Below, one piece after another: positions 1 to 5,356 of a DNA stretch of 5,550 nt. The position numbers were made by a program, and so were the translations under genes. The stretch lies in assembly GCA_964363695.1 (NCBI GenBank), contig CAYIJI010000055.1, positions 1 to 5,550 of the forward strand, in the 5' to 3' direction. Origin of the DNA: JAMCZZ01 sp964363695 (GTDB lineage Bacteria > Patescibacteriota > UBA1384 > XYA2-FULL-43-10 > 1-14-0-10-43-13). Position 1 is the stretch's first letter, and each line of letters starts with the position of its first letter. The notes beneath the pieces are model-generated. The model was not told the origin of the DNA and did not search any database. It worked only from the letters and a program-made list of their open reading frames with translations.

Positions 1-53
1 ATTGTTAAAAAATCAGACGATCTTGGGGGTTGGTGCGTAAGGTGAGTTAATAA

Positions 54-1025
54 ATGATAAAAAAAATTAAAATACAATCTGATGAAGCGGGGGAGCGAAT
101 CGATTCTTATTTATCGTCTAAGCTTCCCGAATTTTCAAGATCATACTTTTCTAAATTAATTAAAGAAGAAAAGGTTATAGTAAGTAAAAAGACAGTTAAA
201 CCAAGCTATAAAGTCAATGCCGGGGACTCAATCGAAGTAAATTTAGTCAGCAAAACCATAGAGGAGGGGATTGCTCCTGAAAAAATCAATTTGGACATAA
301 TTTACGAAGATAAAAACGTCATTGTTATAAACAAACAACCAGGAATTGTAGTTCATCCAGCTGCTGGAAACACCAGTGGCACTCTAGTAAATGCACTTTT
401 AGATTATTTTCCTGAAATAAGAGAGGCTGTGTATGAAAAGGGGGACATTGTTTCCGAACAAAGGCCCGGCTTAGTTCACCGTTTAGATAAAGATACTTCT
501 GGAGTATTGATTGTCGCAAAAAATAAAAGGGCAATGCATTCACTATCCAAACAAATACAAAACCGCACCGTTAAAAAAATTTACCTGGCTCTTTGTTGCG
601 GTTGGCCTAAAAATTCCGAGGGCAGATTAATTAACCATTTAGGAAGACATCCAAAAAATAGAAAAATGATGGCTGATATCGGCAAAGAAAAGGGGAGAGA
701 AGCAATATCTGATTACAAAGTATTACGATATTTAGAAGATTCAATAGGCAATAAAATTTCACTCATAGAATTTAATATCAGGACGGGGAGAACTCATCAA
801 ATTAGAGTCCAAGCAAAACTAATCGGAACGCCGGTAATAGGAGATGGTGTTTACGGAAACAAACATTGCTTAATTTTATCCAAAAAACTCAATGCAGCTA
901 GGCAGATTCTTCATGCAAAAACTTTGGCAATCACTTTACCGGGAAACAACAAACCATCGATCTTTGAAGCACCTCTTCCGGAGGATTTTAGTTTAGTACT
1001 AAAAAGTTTAAAAGAAGAACAATAG
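54..1025 (+). CDS. rluD: RluA/RluD-family 23S rRNA pseudouridine synthase
   Basis: This enzyme isomerises specific uridines of 23S rRNA to pseudouridine in the cytoplasm. An N-terminal S4 RNA-binding domain (about residues 13-75, from ERIDSYLSSKLPEFSR) is followed by the RluA catalytic domain. The family signature HRLDKDTSG lies at residues 142-150, and Asp145 is the expected catalytic aspartate. The second signature RTGRTHQIRV (243-252) is followed by the usual GTPVIGDGVYG. The 323-residue length matches the RluD subgroup, which modifies helix 69 in E. coli; the symbol is by family resemblance and the exact target uridines are not shown by sequence. The ATG start is supported by AAGGTGA at 39-45, eight bases upstream. 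No key residue is missing. A repeat element begins ten bases after the TAG stop, so no conventional terminator follows. In many bacteria this gene follows lspA, but too little upstream sequence is present to tell. Confidence 0.93.
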   Translation: MIKKIKIQSDEAGERIDSYLSSKLPEFSRSYFSKLIKEEKVIVSKKTVKPSYKVNAGDSIEVNLVSKTIEEGIAPEKINLDIIYEDKNVIVINKQPGIVVHPAAGNTSGTLVNALLDYFPEIREAVYEKGDIVSEQRPGLVHRLDKDTSGVLIVAKNKRAMHSLSKQIQNRTVKKIYLALCCGWPKNSEGRLINHLGRHPKNRKMMADIGKEKGREAISDYKVLRYLEDSIGNKISLIEFNIRTGRTHQIRVQAKLIGTPVIGDGVYGNKHCLILSKKLNAARQILHAKTLAITLPGNNKPSIFEAPLPEDFSLVLKSLKEEQ

Positions 1026-1034
1026 CCGACTATC

Positions 1035-1151
1035 CACTGTCATCCTGAGTGGAGCTTGCGAAGGATCTAGTGAAACGATCTAATAGTAACGCTTCGCTAG
1101 ATTCTTCAGCCTAAAATCGGCTTCAGAATGACGATACAGCGAACGGTTACA
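1035..1151 (+). repeat. Modular palindromic repeat, copy 1 (short form)
   Basis: Bases 1035-1097 are identical to 1995-2057, and 1097-1137 are identical to 2096-2136, so this is the same element as copy 2 but without a 39-bp internal module. The left arm (TCATCCTGAG...GGATCTAG) and right arm (CTAGATTCTTCAG...TCAGAATGA) are imperfect reverse complements, so the whole element can fold into one long hairpin. The right end is GGTTACA, as in the other copies; the left terminus (before 1035) has diverged. It starts ten bases after the rluD stop codon and has no T-run. It could act as an mRNA 3'-end hairpin, but that is inference. Confidence 0.9.
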
Positions 1152-1231
1152 TCACCTCTCGGCCTTACCGAAACTGGCTTCGTTACCCCAACCATTACCG
1201 TAGTCATTTTCATACAAATTCATAACTAAAT

Positions 1232-1260
1232 TTGCACTCAAAAAAAGTATATGATACGGT
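1232..1260 (+). promoter_or_regulatory. Weak promoter candidate upstream of the RHH gene
   Basis: TTGCAC at 1232-1237 and TACGGT at 1255-1260 are 17 bases apart. Each matches the sigma-70 consensus at only three of six positions. An alternative -10, TATGAT at 1250-1255, is nearer consensus but lacks a -35 box at the right distance. TACGGTAAT (1255-1263) also has an exact inverted partner, ATTACCGTA, at 1194-1202. A promoter is expected somewhere in this 208-base leader, but its position is not settled. Confidence 0.22.
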
Positions 1261-1315
1261 AATTTTGTAATCAGGACGAATAACAAATAAAGCGAATGGG
1301 GCGAAAATTCATTGT

Positions 1316-1345
1316 ATTAGCTTAATTAGTTAAATTAGCCATTAG
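1316..1345 (+). promoter_or_regulatory. Four ATTAG direct repeats, possible operator
   Basis: The word ATTAG occurs at 1316-1320, 1325-1329, 1334-1338 and 1341-1345, spaced 9, 9 and 7 bases start to start, just before the ribosome-binding site (GGAG at 1350-1353) of the RHH-domain gene. Ribbon-helix-helix regulators commonly bind short tandem words and repress their own genes, so this is a plausible autoregulatory operator. The region is very AT-rich, so chance recurrence is possible. Confidence 0.35.
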
Positions 1346-1359
1346 TACTGGAGAAAAAA

Positions 1360-1983
1360 ATGGAACGAGAAAGAATTACGATTTCAATTAAGAAAACTCT
1401 GCTTAAGGAAATAGATAAAATTATCGATGGAATTAAAGTGAGAAACCGGTCTCACGCAATTGAAACGCTAGCTACTTCGGCCTTAAATATAAGCGAGAGT
1501 AAAAATGCCATTCTCTTGCTCGGAGGTAAAGACGCCTTAAAGCTTATTCCGACTGCAAAAGAGAACTTGAAACTCCTTAAAAATCATGGTTTTAGCACAA
1601 TCTATGTAGCCATCGGATTTTTGGGAGACAAAATTATTCAAAAATTAGGAGATGGAAAGGAACTCGGATTAGTATTAAAGTATATAGAAGGAGAGGGTTC
1701 GGGCGGAGCGATCAAGCAGTTAAAGAAAACATTCGACAAAACCTTTATCGTATTAAACACGGATGAAGTTTTAAAAATCAATCTAAGTAAATTGATTTCT
1801 TTTCATAGAAAAAATAAAGTTGTGGCCACAGTTGCTACAGGAAATCTCGCTGGATTGGAAGGAGCCTATATTCTCGAACCCCAGATTTTTAATTACCTGC
1901 CAAACGGATTTTCTATGGTTGAGAGCGATATTTTCCCCAAACTTATAAAAGAGGAGAATGTTTCTATCTATCCAATCACATAA
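1360..1983 (+). CDS. RHH DNA-binding domain fused to a shortened nucleotidyltransferase-like domain
   Basis: Residues 3-44 look like a CopG/Arc ribbon-helix-helix: strand ERITISIKK, helix TLLKEIDKIIDG, then RNRSHAIETLATSAL (RSxAIExL pattern). Residues 49-207 resemble the Rossmann-like core of sugar-1-phosphate nucleotidyltransferases: strand AILLLGG, the IGFLGDKIIQKLGDG segment (85-99), SGGAIKQL (114-121), a VLNTDE turn with Asp135 in the usual metal-ligand position, SKLISFHRKNKVVATVAT, and EGAYILEP. Several enzyme hallmarks are absent. The GGxGTRLxP nucleotide loop reads GGKDALKLIP (55-64), the YGVVE...EKP substrate region between about 160 and 167 is missing, and the protein ends at YPIT before the usual GxWxDIGT motif. 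I infer a non-catalytic or sensor role, possibly a sugar-nucleotide-responsive repressor. The start is set by GGAG at 1350-1353, six bases upstream. Direct repeat copies flank the gene, and its TAA lies inside a 10-bp direct repeat. Confidence 0.75.
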   Translation: MERERITISIKKTLLKEIDKIIDGIKVRNRSHAIETLATSALNISESKNAILLLGGKDALKLIPTAKENLKLLKNHGFSTIYVAIGFLGDKIIQKLGDGKELGLVLKYIEGEGSGGAIKQLKKTFDKTFIVLNTDEVLKINLSKLISFHRKNKVVATVATGNLAGLEGAYILEPQIFNYLPNGFSMVESDIFPKLIKEENVSIYPIT

Positions 1984-2158
1984 TTGTAATCACTCACTGT
2001 CATCCTGAGTGGAGCTTGCGAAGGATCTAGTGAAACGATCTAATAGTAACGCTTCGCCATTCGATTTCACTCATGGCCTGAGCACAGTCGAACGGCTAGA
2101 TTCTTCAGCCTAAAATCGGCTTCAGAATGACGATACGGTGAGTGGTTACACATAATTG
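1977..2158. repeat. 10-bp direct repeats bracketing repeat copy 2 (possible target-site duplication)
   Basis: CACATAATTG is present at 1977-1986 and again at 2149-2158, on either side of the palindromic element. The inner six bases CATAAT (1979-1984 and 2151-2156) lie exactly outside the TGTAA...TTACA termini; the outer four could be shared with the termini by chance. The left copy contains the TAA stop of the upstream gene, and the right copy contributes TTG to the probable secD -35 box. This is what a transposition-type target duplication of 6 to 10 bp would look like. Confidence 0.6.
1985..2150 (+). repeat. Modular palindromic repeat, copy 2 (long form, MITE-like)
   Basis: The 166-bp element has inverted termini: TGTAATCACTCAC at the left end and GTGAGTGGTTACA at the right differ at one paired position. 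Inside, left and right hairpin arms match copy 1. A 39-bp module (2057-2095), absent from copy 1, lies between them and is itself a hairpin: CCATTCGAT pairs with GTCGAACGG and CTCA pairs with TGAG around a TGGCC loop. Bases 2028-2136 are identical over 109 bp to the reverse complement of 5417-5525 in copy 3. There is no coding capacity, so any movement would need enzymes supplied elsewhere. Confidence 0.9.
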
Positions 2159-2185
2159 ACTGTTGGGCAGCAAATAGACTATTAT
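2156..2185 (+). promoter_or_regulatory. Probable sigma-70-type promoter for secD-secF
   Basis: TTGACT (2156-2161) and TATTAT (2180-2185) each match the consensus at five of six positions and are 18 bases apart. Transcription would start near 2192, about 20 bases before the secD ATG. The -35 box directly abuts repeat copy 2, and its first bases belong to the right-hand 10-bp direct repeat. Confidence 0.6.
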
Positions 2186-2213
2186 AGAACATAGAAGTAG
2201 GAGAAATACACGT

Positions 2214-3509
2214 ATGAAAAGAAATCTTTGGATAATGTTTGCAGTTATAGTAATTGTTGTTGCATTTGGTGTTTTGATTGATCTTCCCAAGAGCCCTCTT
2301 GGGGGACAAAAAATCAAAGCTGTTTTAGGGCTTGACTTAGTTGGAGGCACAGAACTGGTTTACCAGGCAGACCTATCCGGCTCAACCGACAAATTAAAAG
2401 ATCTAAGTAATTTAGCCAGTGTTTTTAGAAACAGGATAGATGAGCTTGGTGTAGCTGAACCTACTATTCAAACCTCAGGGACGAGCAAAATTATTGTTGA
2501 GCTTCCCGGAATCAAAAATATTGATCAAGCTGTTAATAAGATAGGTTCAACCTATGAGCTCGTATTTATGGAAGAGGGGACAGCGGAAGATGGGATACAG
2601 CTGAATGACTACTATGAACCTAGTTTCACTTACCCTAAATATTGGAAGAAAAGTGACTTGAACGGGCGGCAATTAAAAGCTGCGGAATATACATTTCAAA
2701 GCAGCAACCAGAACAGCGTACAGTCGGAGCCTGTAGTTACAATTAAGTTCGACAGTACAGGAAAAGAGAAGTTTGCAGAACTCACGAAAAGAAATGTCCA
2801 AAAGCAGATAGCCATTGTTCTAGACAATAAAGTTGTTACTGCACCAACCGTCCAGACAGAACTCACAAACGGCGAAGCGATTATTACCGGATCAAAAGAC
2901 ATTAAAGACGCACAGCAATTAGCAAAACGCCTCAATGAGGGTATGCTGCCAGTTCCAGCAAAGTTGATTGCGCAGCAAAATGTTGGCGCAACTCTAGGAG
3001 AAGATTCTTTGAAAAAAAGCGCGGTCGCAGGCATTGTAGGACTATTTCTTGTCGGAATATTTATGGTTGCTTACTACAAAACCTCCGGGCTTATCGCAAT
3101 GGCAGCTCTAGTTGTTTACTCAATACTCAGCTTGGCTTTATATAAAATGATTCCGGTAACCCTCTCTCTGGCCGGCATCGCCGGTTTTATTCTCTCAATT
3201 GGTATGGCGATTGATGCGAATATTCTAATATTTGAACGAATGAGAGAAGAACTGGCGCTCGGAAAAACATTGAACCTTGCAATAATCGATGGTTTTAAGC
3301 GGGCTTGGAGCTCGGTTAAAGATTCAAATTTGTCGTCTATCCTTACCTGCCTTATCCTTTACTATACAGCAGGGTCGGGACCAGTAAGAGGATTTGCCTT
3401 AACACTAGGATTAGGTATTATTATTAGTTTATTTACGGCTGTGACCGTTACAAGAACAGTGCTGCTCTTAATAGCCGGAAGTAGAGCAAAGAGGTTTATT
3501 CATGTTTAA
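2214..3509 (+). CDS. secD: Protein translocase subunit SecD
   Basis: SecD is an RND-superfamily membrane protein that, with SecF, assists SecYEG by pulling exported proteins through using the proton gradient. One N-terminal membrane segment (about residues 5-22) leads to LGLDLVGGTEL (38-48), the hallmark that follows TM1. The extracytoplasmic P1 region contains IIVELPGI and PVVTIKFDSTGKEKF. The C-terminal half has LGEDSL (261-266), five membrane segments, GMAIDANILIFERMREEL (330-347) with the conserved Asp of the proton path, and GPVRGFA (389-395). At 431 residues it is the compact form common in Gram-positives and candidate phyla, well short of the 615 residues in E. coli. The start is supported by AGGAG at 2199-2203. 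The gene overlaps secF by 8 bp, so the two are translated from one message. All expected motifs are intact. Confidence 0.96.
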   Translation: MKRNLWIMFAVIVIVVAFGVLIDLPKSPLGGQKIKAVLGLDLVGGTELVYQADLSGSTDKLKDLSNLASVFRNRIDELGVAEPTIQTSGTSKIIVELPGIKNIDQAVNKIGSTYELVFMEEGTAEDGIQLNDYYEPSFTYPKYWKKSDLNGRQLKAAEYTFQSSNQNSVQSEPVVTIKFDSTGKEKFAELTKRNVQKQIAIVLDNKVVTAPTVQTELTNGEAIITGSKDIKDAQQLAKRLNEGMLPVPAKLIAQQNVGATLGEDSLKKSAVAGIVGLFLVGIFMVAYYKTSGLIAMAALVVYSILSLALYKMIPVTLSLAGIAGFILSIGMAIDANILIFERMREELALGKTLNLAIIDGFKRAWSSVKDSNLSSILTCLILYYTAGSGPVRGFALTLGLGIIISLFTAVTVTRTVLLLIAGSRAKRFIHV

Positions 3510-4410
3510 AATTATCAGAAATTCAAAATATTGGTTTATTTTATCGGGCAGCCTGATGATTCTATCGATTGCTGTAATCGCCCTGTTTGGATTAAGGCTC
3601 GGTATCGACTACAAGGGAGGAACAGCTATTGAGGCAATTTCAAATAACCCGGACCGGATTACAATCACCGAAAAAGTAGTAAAGGAACAATTTTCTTCCG
3701 GCTACCAAGTTAAATCGGGGGGAGGGGATCAAATAAACCTTCGCCTTCCAGTCCTGTCAAATGAGGAACACATTAAACTTTCAAATGATTTAACAGAAGC
3801 TTTGGGCAGCTATCAAGAAAGCTTATATGACAATGTAGGCCCCACAGTCAGTAAAGATTTGACTAATAAATCAATCATTGCTGTTATTTTGGCTTCAATT
3901 GCAATTATCTTCTACATTGCGTATGCCTTCCGCAAAGTTCCCAAACCACTTTCCTCATGGAAATTTGGCCTCTCGGCTGTGATAGCTCTAATACATGACT
4001 TATTAATCACGACTGGTATTATCGCTTTAATTTCTCACTATGCGACATGGATGGAAGTGGACGCCCTCTTTGTTACAGCGCTTCTTACAATTATGGGTTT
4101 CTCAGTTCATGATACAATTGTTGTATACGATAGGCTAAGAGAAAACTTTATTAGGAATCCGCATAAAGGAATAGCGGCATCTGCAGAAGAAAGCGTCAAT
4201 CAGACTTTAGCCAGGTCAATCAATACCTCTCTTACTGTAATAATTGTATTGATATCGTTATTTGTGCTGGGCGGAACTTCGATAAGACACTTTGTATTAA
4301 CCCTGATAATTGGAATTTTCTTCGGCACATACTCATCGATCTTTGTGGCCACTGCAATACTTGTTAAATGGCAACAACAAAGAATCCCCTCTGCCGCCAG
4401 CGCAAAGTAG
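3502..4410 (+). CDS. secF: Protein translocase subunit SecF
   Basis: SecF is the partner of SecD in the membrane motor that drives late steps of Sec export. TM1 spans about residues 11-31 and is followed by the signature LGIDYKGGT (33-41). An extracytoplasmic domain then leads to VGPTVSKDL and five more membrane segments. HDLLIT (165-170), MGFSVHDTIVVYDRLREN (198-215) and SVNQTLARSINTSLT (231-245) are the standard SecF motifs. At 302 residues it is full length. Its ATG lies inside the end of secD (ATGTTTAA overlap, 3502-3509), with AAGAGG at 3489-3494 seven bases upstream, implying translational coupling and matched SecD:SecF production. No separate promoter is evident. An AT-only hairpin begins 14 bases after the TAG stop. 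Confidence 0.96.
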   Translation: MFKIIRNSKYWFILSGSLMILSIAVIALFGLRLGIDYKGGTAIEAISNNPDRITITEKVVKEQFSSGYQVKSGGGDQINLRLPVLSNEEHIKLSNDLTEALGSYQESLYDNVGPTVSKDLTNKSIIAVILASIAIIFYIAYAFRKVPKPLSSWKFGLSAVIALIHDLLITTGIIALISHYATWMEVDALFVTALLTIMGFSVHDTIVVYDRLRENFIRNPHKGIAASAEESVNQTLARSINTSLTVIIVLISLFVLGGTSIRHFVLTLIIGIFFGTYSSIFVATAILVKWQQQRIPSAASAK

Positions 4411-4423
4411 GGGAGTGCGTGAG

Positions 4424-4451
4424 ATAAAAATAAATATAAATTTATTTTTAT
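4424..4451. terminator. AT-only hairpin after secF, possible weak terminator
   Basis: A perfect 12-bp inverted repeat (ATAAAAATAAAT and its complement) surrounds a four-base ATAA loop. The descending arm is T-rich (ATTTATTTTTAT), so the stem itself supplies a U-tract on either strand, as in some bidirectional terminators. With no G:C pairs the hairpin is weak, and read-through into the next gene is possible. Confidence 0.4.
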
Positions 4452-4549
4452 TAAATGACTGTTGAACTGATAACGAAGCTCTAACAATCCTGTAAAATAG
4501 ATTGTAATATATAAGTACAAATAAAAGTTCATTTAATGCTTCAATATTG

Positions 4550-4566
4550 TTCGAGCCTGTCGAGAA
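4550..4566. repeat. Short TCGA-type palindromic fragment
   Basis: TTCGAGCCTGTCGAGAA contains TCGA arms around a GCCTG loop. It resembles the small TCGA-containing palindromic words inside the larger repeats of this window (compare the GTCGAACGG arm at 2087-2095). It may be a relic of that repeat class, but it is too short to be sure. Confidence 0.3.
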
Positions 4567-4632
4567 CTATTCATAATTAAAACTTCTCAATTTCAAGCTA
4601 CATCTCTCGAAGAATAATTCATAAGGAGATAT

Positions 4633-5007
4633 ATGTATCTAGTTATCTTAGGCCTCTCATTAGGCCTTGTCATCGGCGCCTTCCTCCAAATTGATATTCC
4701 TCCCGAGTTTGCCCGCTATACCGCTGTAGCGATCGTTGGAATACTCGATTCCCTATTCGGCGCAATTAGAGCAAGCATTGAAAGGAAATACTCGACGACT
4801 ACCTTCTTGTCAGGATTGGCTTTTAATATGGTTATCGCTGTGCTCATTACCTTTATCGGAGACAAATTAAACCTCGATTTATACCTAGCCATTTTAATTG
4901 CGTTTATGATAAGAATTCTTGCCAATATTGGAATAATAAAAACAACAGCGCTTAGCAAAATCTGGAAACAAATCGCTACCGAACCAAACGAAGAGATAGA
5001 GAAATAG
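4633..5007 (+). CDS. sbp: Small basic protein Sbp (DUF1290 family), integral membrane
   Basis: This 124-residue protein has four predicted membrane segments, near residues 2-18, 29-45, 58-75 and 83-102. It matches the DUF1290/Sbp pattern: PPEFARYTAVAIVGILDSLF with Asp39, FGAIRAS (42-48), FLSGLAFN (58-65), GDKLNLDLYLA (76-86) and RILANIGII (94-102). In Bacillus and relatives the sbp gene sits in the division cluster near ftsQ, ftsA and ftsZ; its biochemical role is not established. Here it stands alone downstream of secF with a 222-base gap, so it probably has its own promoter. A TAAAAT -10-like box at 4493-4498 lacks a good -35. The start is supported by AAGGAG at 4623-4628, a short four bases upstream. 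It ends in an acidic tail and is followed by a clear terminator. Confidence 0.85.
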   Translation: MYLVILGLSLGLVIGAFLQIDIPPEFARYTAVAIVGILDSLFGAIRASIERKYSTTTFLSGLAFNMVIAVLITFIGDKLNLDLYLAILIAFMIRILANIGIIKTTALSKIWKQIATEPNEEIEK

Positions 5008-5028
5008 TCATTCAACTAATAAAAATGT

Positions 5029-5053
5029 CTTAGAATCGATTCTAAGGTTTTTT
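5029..5053 (+). terminator. Intrinsic terminator of sbp
   Basis: CTTAGAATCGATTCTAAG (5029-5046) is a perfect palindrome that folds as a seven-pair stem with a TCGA loop. It is followed by G and six T residues (5048-5053). It lies 22 bases after the sbp stop codon. An A-run at 5021-5025 would give weaker activity on the other strand. Confidence 0.85.
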
Positions 5054-5080
5054 GTATTCAGATAGAGAGCAGTTTAGAAT
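5052..5080 (+). promoter_or_regulatory. Promoter-like pair just after the sbp terminator
   Basis: TTGTAT (5052-5057) and TAGAAT (5075-5080) are exactly 17 bases apart. The -10 matches five of six consensus positions, the -35 only three. Predicted transcription starts near 5087, where the nested inverted repeat begins. There is no gene downstream within the window, so any product would be a non-coding RNA. Confidence 0.35.
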
Positions 5081-5087
5081 GTAGCAG

Positions 5088-5304
5088 TTCCTTATGACAG
5101 TACTAAGCCCTTCTAAGGGGGCACACTTTGCTTTTTGATCTCAATTAGAAAGTCTCGACCCCGATGTATCGGGGAGAGATATACAAATTACTGTTTTAGA
5201 TAATGGCTCCATTAGTTTGTATATTTCTCCCCTTGGACGCTCACCAATGGGTCGAAATGACGACTATTTTATGCTTAATTTTGAAAGTGTACCCCTGTCA
5301 GGAA
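5088..5304. repeat. 217-bp nested imperfect inverted repeat, candidate structured RNA or element remnant
   Basis: Complementary pairs nest in order around one centre. TTCC and TGACAG (5088-5091, 5095-5100) pair with CTGTCA and GGAA (5295-5304). GGGGCACACTTT (5118-5129) pairs with AAAGTGTACCCC (5284-5295) with one mismatch. AATTA (5143-5147) pairs with TAATT (5276-5280), and AGTC (5151-5154) with GACT (5262-5265). TCGACCC (5155-5161) pairs with GGGTCGA (5249-5255). The core, GGGGAGAGATATACAAA (5171-5187), pairs with 5216-5232 over 17 positions with one G:T. Small local hairpins also exist: CCCCGAT/ATCGGGG at 5159-5174, TTGG/CCAA at 5233-5247, and TAATGG/CCATTA at 5201-5214 in the apical loop. 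No open reading frame of note runs through it. Either an RNA gene or a decayed palindromic element would fit. Confidence 0.65.
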
Positions 5305-5324
5305 GCCCCTATGTTAAAAGGATT

Positions 5325-5356
5325 TAACGTCGCATAATGATGGTTATGCGACGTTA
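5325..5356. other. Perfect palindrome with dif-like 11-6-11 layout
   Basis: TAACGTCGCATAA (5325-5337) and TTATGCGACGTTA (5344-5356) are exact reverse complements around the six-base spacer TGATGG. Read as 11-6-11, the half-sites are ACGTCGCATAA and TTATGCGACGT. The CGCATAA...TTATG core matches the inner ends of the XerC and XerD half-sites of E. coli dif, which also has a six-base spacer. It could equally be a terminator hairpin for an RNA from 5087, but the following ATTCATTT is a poor U-tract. Confidence 0.5.

Noticed and set aside
1..53. 3' end of an upstream gene (open frames ending at TAA 38-40 or TGA 43-45).
   Set aside because: Only 12 to 14 residues are visible in either frame, and neither is recognisable, so the frame and product cannot be chosen.
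1035..2150. CRISPR array.
   Set aside because: Only three large, widely spaced copies exist, in both orientations and with genes between them. There are no regular short repeats and spacers.
2067..2350. Minus-strand open frames of about 80 codons running across repeat copy 2 and the start of secD.
   Set aside because: They lie in palindromic repeat DNA and antisense to a confident gene, have no recognisable protein features, and are explained by chance.
4385..4414. TCCCCT...AGGGGA inverted repeat spanning the secF stop, considered as a terminator.
   Set aside because: It has only six pairs with an 18-base loop, no following T-run, and overlaps coding sequence.
4462..4498. TTGAAC with TAAAAT as the sbp promoter.
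   Set aside because: The two boxes are 25 bases apart, too far for a sigma-70 promoter. The -10 alone is not enough.
4716..5015. Minus-strand open frame antisense to sbp.
   Set aside because: It is a shadow of a well-supported DUF1290 gene, with no convincing start signal or domain.
5088..5304. Known RNA genes: SRP RNA, tmRNA, RNase P RNA or a tRNA.
   Set aside because: No SRP GGAAGCAGCC-type motif, RNase P GAGGAAAGTCC core, tmRNA acceptor end or tRNA cloverleaf could be found by eye.
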